Below are positions 58,905-64,000 of a stretch of 64,000 bases of DNA, piece after piece. The notes beneath the pieces were generated by a model. The model ran no database searches and had not been told where the DNA came from. It saw only the letters and a program-made list of their open reading frames with translations. Location: NCBI GenBank assembly GCA_044375955.1, contig JBILLS010000002.1, positions 62,001 to 126,000 on the forward strand. Reading direction: 5' to 3'. Both the position numbers and the translations under genes were made by a program. Origin of the DNA: VGCC01 sp044375955. GTDB taxonomy: Bacteria; Actinomycetota; Actinomycetes; S36-B12. Within the stretch, counting starts at the first letter, position 1; the number at the start of each line of letters is the position of its first letter.

Positions 58905-59393
58905 GTGGCCGCACAAGCAGTGACACCCGAGGACGTCGACGTCAGCATGGTGTTCTACCGGGAAGAGGGCAGGTGGAATGTTGCCGCCCTCCCTGCGCGC
59001 GGCTCGACGACCATGGACAACCTGTTGGATGCGTTGCGCAGGTTCCCCGGTGAGGGCGGAGTCATGGGCGCGGTTGCGGTGGGGGACGAGTTCTTCGTCC
59101 TCGTTCGCGAGTCGGGCCAGGGCCGACGTCTCATGCTGAGTGACGGCGCGAGCACCCTCGACTGGAGTCTCGCCGATGAGGCTGCGACCTTGATCGGGTT
59201 CGATGACGATGACCCCGAGGAGTACGAGCCCATCGGCGACGTGGAACTCCTCGAGGACTTCGGTGTGAATCCAGACGACATCGTCGCGATCTGCCAGAAC
59301 GAGGACCTCTACCCCGACGAGCAGTTGGGGGCGATCGCGGAACGCTTGGGGTTCGCCGATCAGTGGCAGGCCGCACTCAATGATGCCCGGTGA
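58905..59393 (+). CDS. tRNA adenosine deaminase-associated protein
   Basis: 162 residues, very acidic, without catalytic motifs. VSMVFYREEGRWNVAALP near residue 12 and the acidic stretch GFDDDDPEEYEP near 102 fit the actinobacterial family found beside tadA. It probably binds or assists TadA; this is inferred from context. The GTG at 58905 is preceded by CACGAT with a six-base gap and is in the same frame as a longer, unlikely upstream extension. The tadA GTG overlaps its stop. Confidence 0.82.
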   Translation: MAAQAVTPEDVDVSMVFYREEGRWNVAALPARGSTTMDNLLDALRRFPGEGGVMGAVAVGDEFFVLVRESGQGRRLMLSDGASTLDWSLADEAATLIGFDDDDPEEYEPIGDVELLEDFGVNPDDIVAICQNEDLYPDEQLGAIAERLGFADQWQAALNDAR

Positions 59394-59845
59394 CACTCGA
59401 TCACCACGCCTTCATGGCGCGCGCGATCGAGTTGGCACATGACGCAGGCGATGCCGGAGACGTGCCCATCGGTGCGGTGGTCGTAGATCCAGCAGGAGTC
59501 ATCATCGGCGAGGGCGCCAATCGCCGCGAACGGGACCGTGATCCCACCGCTCACGCCGAGATCATCGCCCTGCGCGCAGCAGCACGTGCGCGAGACGATT
59601 GGCGACTCACGGACTGCACGATGTATGTGACGTTGGAACCGTGTCCGATGTGTGCGGGTGCGTGCGCCATGTCGCGCCTGGGCCGACTGGTGATCGGTGC
59701 GTGGAACGAGGAATACGGGGCCGTCGGCTCGCGGTGGGATCTCGTGCGGGACCCACGGCTCGGTCACCGCGTCGAAGTCGTGAGCGGAATCGAGAGCGGT
59801 GCATGTGCGGCGCTGGTACGCGACTTCCTCGGAGGACGCCGGTAA
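59390..59845 (+). CDS. tadA: tRNA-specific adenosine deaminase
   Basis: 151 residues of the cytidine-deaminase fold. The zinc site is in THAEIIAL-like sequence (residues 52-58, HAE with the catalytic Glu) and LEPCPMCAGACAMSRLG near 82-98 (PCxxC). It turns A34 of tRNA-Arg(ACG) into inosine; that tRNA is encoded at 46507. The GTG overlaps the preceding stop (GTGA). Confidence 0.93.
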   Translation: MTLDHHAFMARAIELAHDAGDAGDVPIGAVVVDPAGVIIGEGANRRERDRDPTAHAEIIALRAAARARDDWRLTDCTMYVTLEPCPMCAGACAMSRLGRLVIGAWNEEYGAVGSRWDLVRDPRLGHRVEVVSGIESGACAALVRDFLGGRR

Positions 59846-59882
59846 CCAGCGCGGGTACAGTGTTTGCGCTTGGGGAGGTGGC

Positions 59883-60470
59883 ATGACGGGTTTGCGACCA
59901 CTGGGTCGTCGTCGGCGGGCGCGCCCCCTCTGGCTCACCGTCGTCCTGATCGTCGTGGCGATGGCCGTGGTCTTCGGGCTGGGCTTCGGAGTCGCGACGC
60001 TGATCCGCGGTGATTCACTTCCGCTGACCACGGCACCCACGACGTCACCGTCGCCATCCCCGAGTCCGTGCATGACCACGATGGTCACGCCCGCGCAGGA
60101 GCTTCCTATCAAGGATGACGTCGTCCTCAACATCTACAACTCGACAAAGAAGAAGGGACTCGCCGCCCAGGTGGCTCTCGACTTCAAGCGCGAGGGCTTC
60201 CGGATCAACAAGATCGAGAACGATCCGCGCGATGCCCGAGTCAAAGGCGTCGCCGAGATCCGGTTCGGACCCAATGCGGCCGATGCGGCCAAGCTCGTGG
60301 AGTACTACCTCGCGGGTGCCACCATGGTGGAACTCGATCGGACAAGTGACCGAGTGGATGTGGCCGTGGGTCGGGGGTACACGCAACTCGCCGACGGCGG
60401 TGCGGTCGCAGCGGCGCTGGCGAAACCCGTGCCGCAACTATCCGGGCCGGGGTGCCCGCAGGAGGAGTAG
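59883..60470 (+). CDS. LytR C-terminal-domain protein, membrane-anchored
   Basis: 195 residues. A basic start and a membrane segment (residues 19-41) are followed by a Thr/Pro/Ser linker and a LytR_C domain from about residue 73: VLNIYNSTKKKGLAAQVA, with ALDFKREGF and, later, IRFGPNAADAAKLV. It is a small stand-alone form without the LytR-CpsA-Psr catalytic domain, common in Actinobacteria; the role in the cell envelope is unclear. GGGAGG precedes the ATG at 59883, which decides the start. Confidence 0.82.
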   Translation: MTGLRPLGRRRRARPLWLTVVLIVVAMAVVFGLGFGVATLIRGDSLPLTTAPTTSPSPSPSPCMTTMVTPAQELPIKDDVVLNIYNSTKKKGLAAQVALDFKREGFRINKIENDPRDARVKGVAEIRFGPNAADAAKLVEYYLAGATMVELDRTSDRVDVAVGRGYTQLADGGAVAAALAKPVPQLSGPGCPQEE

Positions 60471-60506
60471 TCCGACGAGCCCCTGGGGGACTCGACGGAT
60501 GTGTGG

Positions 60507-60593
60507 CGGTGGCGGTGGGATTTGAACCCACGGTGAGGTTGCCCCCACACGCGCTTTCGAGGCGCGCTCCTTTGGCCGCTCGGACACGCCACC
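60507..60593 (-). tRNA. tRNA-Ser (CGA)
   Basis: Acceptor GGTGGCG pairs with CGCCACC, discriminator G, CCA not encoded. The anticodon loop CTCGAAA gives CGA (TCG codons). A long variable arm (TGGGGGCAACCTCA) and T-loop TTCAAAT are present. Confidence 0.95.
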
Positions 60594-60610
60594 GCGGGAG
60601 AGGGTACAGA

Positions 60611-60645
60611 CGGGAAAAAGAACGAGGGCGGCTAGGCCGCCCTCG
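60611..60645 (-). terminator. Rho-independent terminator of tRNA-Ser(GGA)
   Basis: On the minus strand CGAGGGCGGC pairs with GCCGCCCTCG over 10 bp around a three-base loop, followed directly by TTCTTTTTC. It lies between the two tRNA-Ser genes and ends the GGA gene's transcript. Confidence 0.85.
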
Positions 60646-60650
60646 TGGCG

Positions 60651-60735
60651 CGGAGGATACGGGATTTGAACCCGTGAGGGGTTGCCCCCAACACGCTTTC
60701 CAAGCGTGCGCCCTAGGCCACTAGGCGAATCCTCC
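60651..60735 (-). tRNA. tRNA-Ser (GGA)
   Basis: Acceptor GGAGGAT pairs with ATCCTCC, discriminator G, CCA not encoded. The anticodon loop TTGGAAA gives GGA (TCC/TCT codons). A long variable arm and T-loop TTCAAAT are present. Terminator follows at 60611-60645. Confidence 0.95.
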
Positions 60736-60760
60736 GCCGAGGAGGGTACCCAGGTGCGCG

Positions 60761-60766
60761 TACAGT
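60761..60766 (+). promoter_or_regulatory. -10 hexamer of the SRP RNA gene
   Basis: TACAGT ends seven bases before base 60773, next to the predicted 5' end of the SRP RNA (60774). A -35 is not clear. Confidence 0.5.
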
Positions 60767-60773
60767 GGTGAGC

Positions 60774-60861
60774 GACCCCTCGCGCGGTGTCACCTCGCTC
60801 AACCCCCCCAGGGCCGGAAGGCAGCAAGGGTAGGCGGGCTCTGATAGGTGCGCGAGGGGTC
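60774..60861 (+). ncRNA. ffs: Signal recognition particle RNA (4.5S, small type)
   Basis: The conserved domain IV core GGGCCGGAAGGCAGCAAGGG lies at 60811-60830, with the GGAA tetraloop and asymmetric AGCA loop that bind Ffh. The outer stem pairs GACCCCTCGCGC (60774-60785) with GCGCGAGGGGTC (60850-60861), a 12-bp duplex. It lies directly before dnaX, the usual actinobacterial place. Ends are set by the stem. Confidence 0.93.
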
Positions 60862-60920
60862 CCGCTGTGCAGGACGAAGTGCAGATCACGAGTGTCGGCG
60901 CCCGCATTAGGGTGGCGGCT

Positions 60921-62678
60921 GTGTCCACGGCGCTGTATCGCACATATCGGCCTTCACGCCTTGACGACGTCGTCGGACAGGACCACATCACCGGCCCGCT
61001 GCGCCGTGCACTCGACAACGATCGCATCCACCATGCGTACCTGTTCTCAGGGCCGCGCGGCTGCGGGAAGACATCGACCGCCCGCATTCTCGCCCGGTCG
61101 CTGAACTGCGAGAAGGGTCCGACCCCCGATCCCTGCGGCACCTGCCGAAGCTGTGTGGAGTTGGCCGCCGAGGGCCCCGGCTCGATCGACGTCATCGAAC
61201 TCGACGCCGCGAGTCACGGCAGTGTGGAAGACACGCGACTCCTTCGGGAACGCGCCGTCTTCGCCCCGGTGTCCTCGCGCTACAAGATCTACATCATCGA
61301 TGAGGCCCACATGATTTCCACCCAGGGCTTCAATGCGCTCCTCAAGCTCGTCGAGGAACCACCGGAGCACGTCCGCTTCATCTTCGCGACGACGGAGGCG
61401 GAGAAGGTCCTCCCCACGATCCGGTCGCGTACCCATAACTACTCATTCCGCCTGGTGCCCGCCAAGGTGCTCCAGGAGCATCTCGCCTGGGTCTGCGCCG
61501 AGGAGGGGATCGACGCCGAACCCGCCGCTCTCGCTCTTGTGGCGCGCTCCGGTGGTGGGAGCGTCCGCGACTCCCTGTCGTTACTCGGCCAGGTCATCGC
61601 CGGTGCGGGATCCGCGGGAGTGACCTACGCGGATGCCGTCGTGCAGCTGGGCATGACCGACTCCGCTCTTCTCGACGACGTCGTCGATGCGCTCGCGGCG
61701 CACGACGGTGCACAACTCCTCCGGGTGATCGACCGGGTGATCGACGCAGGTCACGACCCCCGGCGTTTCGCGGGCGACCTGTTGGAGCGACTACGTGATC
61801 TCATCGTCTTGCAGAACATCCCGGAAGCAGCCGAGTCCGGGTTGATCGATGCTCCCGAGGATCAGATCGCCCGAGAGGTAGCCCAGGCGCAGGCGATCAG
61901 CCCTGCGGGTGTGAGCCGTGCCGCGGACATCGTGAGCGCCACCCTCGGCACACTCAAGGGAGCCTCGTCCCCGCGGCTGCAACTCGAACTCATGGCCGCA
62001 CGCCTGGTCATCCCAGCTGCAGACGAATCACCCAGTGGGCTGCGTGCCCGCATCGACCAGCTGGAGCGCTCGATGACGGCGGGCGTGCCTCCAGCCCCGG
62101 TCGCCGCGTCGGCACCCTCGCCCGCACCACCCCCCAAGTTGTCAGAGGTCGCTCCGTCCAGTTCCGAACCGGTCGAGCCGAAGGCCCCCCCGAAGAAACC
62201 TGCCAAAGCCGCCGCGCAGAAGAAAGCCCCTGCACCGGATCCGGGGAAGTCAGCGGACACGGGGAAGCCCGGTGGCAAGGAAATGGGCGTCGCCGATTTC
62301 GTCACGATGTGGCCGGCCATCCTCGATGCACTCAAGGGTTACAGCCGGGTCGCCTGGATGGCATTCGCCGACTCGCGCCCGGTGTCCGTATCGAATGGTG
62401 TGCTCGCGGTCGGACTGGACAGTCAGGGCAAGATCAACAACACCCGATCGAGTGGGCACGATGAACGCCTCCGTCATTCGATCCTCGATGTGATGCGCGT
62501 GGACATGACCGTCGATGTCGTGTTGGTCCCCGACGTCGTCGGCGTGAAGGCAACTCCCGGTGCGGACGAGGAATCCGATGTCCCGAGTCGCGACGACGCC
62601 ACGGTCGATGAGGCCACCGGTGTCGATCTTGCGATGCAGCAGTTGGGCGCCACCACGATCGGTGAGATCGAGCACTGA
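60921..62678 (+). CDS. dnaX: DNA polymerase III subunit gamma/tau
   Basis: 585 residues. [20 protein letters not shown] (residues 4-23) is the DnaX start, Walker [11 protein letters not shown] near 45-54, four zinc cysteines near 65-83 (LNCEKG to CRSC), Walker B/DEAH IIDEAHM near 122 and [11 protein letters not shown] with sensor residues near 150. A Pro/Ala/Lys-rich linker (residues 390-450) leads to a C-terminal tau-like domain. It is the clamp-loader motor. The GTG at 60921 follows TAGGGT by seven bases. An in-frame GTG 54 bases upstream lies next to the SRP RNA and is less likely. Confidence 0.93.
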   Translation: MSTALYRTYRPSRLDDVVGQDHITGPLRRALDNDRIHHAYLFSGPRGCGKTSTARILARSLNCEKGPTPDPCGTCRSCVELAAEGPGSIDVIELDAASHGSVEDTRLLRERAVFAPVSSRYKIYIIDEAHMISTQGFNALLKLVEEPPEHVRFIFATTEAEKVLPTIRSRTHNYSFRLVPAKVLQEHLAWVCAEEGIDAEPAALALVARSGGGSVRDSLSLLGQVIAGAGSAGVTYADAVVQLGMTDSALLDDVVDALAAHDGAQLLRVIDRVIDAGHDPRRFAGDLLERLRDLIVLQNIPEAAESGLIDAPEDQIAREVAQAQAISPAGVSRAADIVSATLGTLKGASSPRLQLELMAARLVIPAADESPSGLRARIDQLERSMTAGVPPAPVAASAPSPAPPPKLSEVAPSSSEPVEPKAPPKKPAKAAAQKKAPAPDPGKSADTGKPGGKEMGVADFVTMWPAILDALKGYSRVAWMAFADSRPVSVSNGVLAVGLDSQGKINNTRSSGHDERLRHSILDVMRVDMTVDVVLVPDVVGVKATPGADEESDVPSRDDATVDEATGVDLAMQQLGATTIGEIEH

Positions 62679-63274
62679 TGTACGACGGTGCTGTCCAGGA
62701 TTTGATCGATGAACTCGGGCGGCTGCCGGGTGTGGGCCCGAAGAGCGCCCAACGCATCGCCTTCCACATCCTGTCTGCAGACCCCGCGGATGTCGAAGCC
62801 CTCGCCACAGCGCTGCGCACGGTGAAGGAGAAGGTCCACTTCTGCACCATCTGCGGAAACATCGCCGAGTCCGACACCTGCCGCGTGTGCGCAGACCCCA
62901 AGCGCGACACCTCGATCATCTGCGTGGTCGAGGAACCCAAGGACGTCATCGCTATCGAGAAGACCCGTGAGTTCCGCGGCCGCTACCACGTGCTCGGGGG
63001 TTCGATCAACCCGATCGAAGGTGTGGGCCCCGATGACCTGCGCATCCGTGAGCTCATGCAGCGACTATCGGATTCCACGATCACCGAGGTGATCCTCGCG
63101 ACGGACCCGAACCTCGAGGGTGAGGCAACCGCAACGTATCTGGCACGCACGATCGCCCCGCTGGGCATCGCTGTCTCGCGACTCGCGAGCGGACTGCCCG
63201 TCGGCGGTGACCTGGAATACGCCGATGAGGTGACTCTCGGTCGGGCGTTCCAAGGGCGTCGCCGCCTCGACTAG
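62678..63274 (+). CDS. recR: Recombination protein RecR
   Basis: 198 residues. [20 protein letters not shown] near 8-27 is the helix-hairpin-helix, a C4 zinc finger lies in [16 protein letters not shown] near 56-71, and the Toprim domain begins [15 protein letters not shown] near 80. It acts with RecF/RecO to load RecA on gapped DNA. The ATG overlaps the dnaX stop (TGATG), the standard actinobacterial layout. Confidence 0.95.
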   Translation: MYDGAVQDLIDELGRLPGVGPKSAQRIAFHILSADPADVEALATALRTVKEKVHFCTICGNIAESDTCRVCADPKRDTSIICVVEEPKDVIAIEKTREFRGRYHVLGGSINPIEGVGPDDLRIRELMQRLSDSTITEVILATDPNLEGEATATYLARTIAPLGIAVSRLASGLPVGGDLEYADEVTLGRAFQGRRRLD

Positions 63275-63302
63275 CACCGTGAGCGGAATTCCCGCGCGCC
63301 GA

Positions 63303-63308
63303 TAGACT
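63303..63308 (+). promoter_or_regulatory. Aspartokinase -10 hexamer
   Basis: TAGACT lies eight bases before the GTG at 63317, which would give a leader of about two bases. No Shine-Dalgarno precedes the start. Confidence 0.45.
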
Positions 63309-63316
63309 TTCGGCTT

Positions 63317-64000
63317 GTGTCTCTCATAGTCCAGAAGTACGGCGGCTCCTCCGTTGCCGACGCAGCGAGCGTCAAGCGGGTGGCCCGTCGCATCGTGGAC
63401 ACCAAGAAAGCCGGTCACGACGTCGTCGTGGTGGTCTCGGCGATGGGCGACACCACCGACGAACTCCTGGATCTCGCCGAGCAGGTATCGCCACTGCCGC
63501 CACCTCGGGAGCTGGACATGCTGCTCACCGCGGGGGAGCGCATCTCGATGGCCCTGCTGGCGATGGCGATCCACGACCTCGGTGCCGAGGCGCGGTCCTA
63601 CACCGGCTCCCAGGCGGGCCTGATCACTGATTCCGCGCACGGTGCCGCGCGCATCATCGACGTGTCGCCGGGCCGCATCACCGAAGCGCTCGAGCAGGGG
63701 GCGATCCCGATCGTCGCTGGCTTCCAGGGAGTGGCGCAGGACACCAAGGACGTGACCACCCTGGGCCGCGGTGGATCCGACACCACGGCCGTCGCACTCG
63801 CCGCCGCCTTGCAGGCGAATGTCTGCGAGATCTACACCGACGTCGATGGCGTGTTCTCGACCGACCCCCGTGTGGTCCCCAAGGCGCGCCAGGTGCCCTT
63901 CATCACCTACGAGGAGATGTTGGAACTGGCCGCTGTCGGTGCGAAGGTCCTGCACCTGCGCTGCGTCGAGTATGCGCGACGCTTCAATCTCCCGATCCAT
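63317..64000 (+). CDS. lysC: Aspartokinase, N-terminal part
   Basis: The first 228 codons; the gene continues beyond the window. [20 protein letters not shown] (residues 4-23) is the KxGG(S/T)S nucleotide site, [16 protein letters not shown] near 36-51 the next conserved strand, [14 protein letters not shown] near 69, and [17 protein letters not shown] near 155-171 the aspartate-site GRGGSD motif. It phosphorylates aspartate for lysine, threonine and methionine synthesis. The regulatory ACT domains lie outside. It starts 42 bases after recR. Confidence 0.94.
   Translation, partial: MSLIVQKYGGSSVADAASVKRVARRIVDTKKAGHDVVVVVSAMGDTTDELLDLAEQVSPLPPPRELDMLLTAGERISMALLAMAIHDLGAEARSYTGSQAGLITDSAHGAARIIDVSPGRITEALEQGAIPIVAGFQGVAQDTKDVTTLGRGGSDTTAVALAAALQANVCEIYTDVDGVFSTDPRVVPKARQVPFITYEEMLELAAVGAKVLHLRCVEYARRFNLPIH

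Overview
The window is GC-rich DNA with GTG/ATG/TTG starts, tightly overlapping genes and an actinobacterial gene set: a proteasome activator of the Bpa/PafE type, a DUF5926 SEC-C protein, DUF4446 next to pheA, a polyphosphate glucokinase, a TadA-associated protein, a LytR C-terminal protein, and small SRP RNA - dnaX - recR - aspartokinase. It is most likely chromosomal DNA of an Actinomycetota bacterium; the genus cannot be read from the sequence. About two dozen gene starts carry a -10-like hexamer 6-8 bases before the start codon and no Shine-Dalgarno, the actinobacterial leaderless pattern.

1-9.7 kb: a polyamine ABC transporter operon on the minus strand (potD, potB, potC, potA, a glutamylputrescine-oxidase-like flavoenzyme and the start of an SDR). 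Divergent from it is a TetR gene followed by an overlapping set of glycosyltransferase, maltokinase-fold sugar kinase and SIS-domain sugar isomerase. 9.7-10.9 kb: an HTH / nucleotidyltransferase pair that looks like an AbiEii- or MenT-type toxin-antitoxin module.

10.9-25.6 kb: mostly housekeeping genes: phosphatase, GDPD, DUF5926, a GDT1-type cation transporter with an unusual pore protein, DUF4446-pheA-rmlB-rmlD, a mazEF module, serS, bpa, a SET-domain protein, an SDR, a quinone oxidoreductase and a K+ channel with RCK domain. 25.6-31.4 kb: an operon for a PepSY-like secreted protein, a small membrane protein, ApbE, a ferric-reductase-type cytochrome b and a degenerate MoeA. It is divergent from an OmpR-type two-component system, with 11-bp-spaced direct repeats between them.

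31.4-46.6 kb: lhgO, an NlpC/P60 hydrolase, a flippase, a nucleosidase, tRNA-Ser(TGA), a CrtO-like acyltransferase, a dimethylargininase, a 34-bp tandem repeat array between two convergent genes, an alcohol dehydrogenase, a shikimate-dehydrogenase-like gene, an inositol-dehydrogenase-like gene, a FrcBCA-type sugar ABC operon with a divergent LacI regulator, a DMT transporter with ppgK, tRNA-Ser(GCT), a Rieske protein and tRNA-Arg(ACG).

46.7-64 kb: a lipoprotein with an internal duplication, a secreted nuclease with lamin-tail region, an FkbM methyltransferase, an aldo/keto reductase with NDH-2, a septum-formation-like protein, a ParA ATPase, a DsbB-like protein with a 50-residue membrane protein, the three-gene transhydrogenase pntAA-AB-B, a Ser-rich secreted protein, upp, tadA with its partner, a LytR_C protein, tRNA-Ser(CGA), tRNA-Ser(GGA), SRP RNA, dnaX, recR and a partial aspartokinase. 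Four tRNA-Ser genes covering all six serine codons lie in the same window as serS. No phage, transposon or CRISPR was seen.
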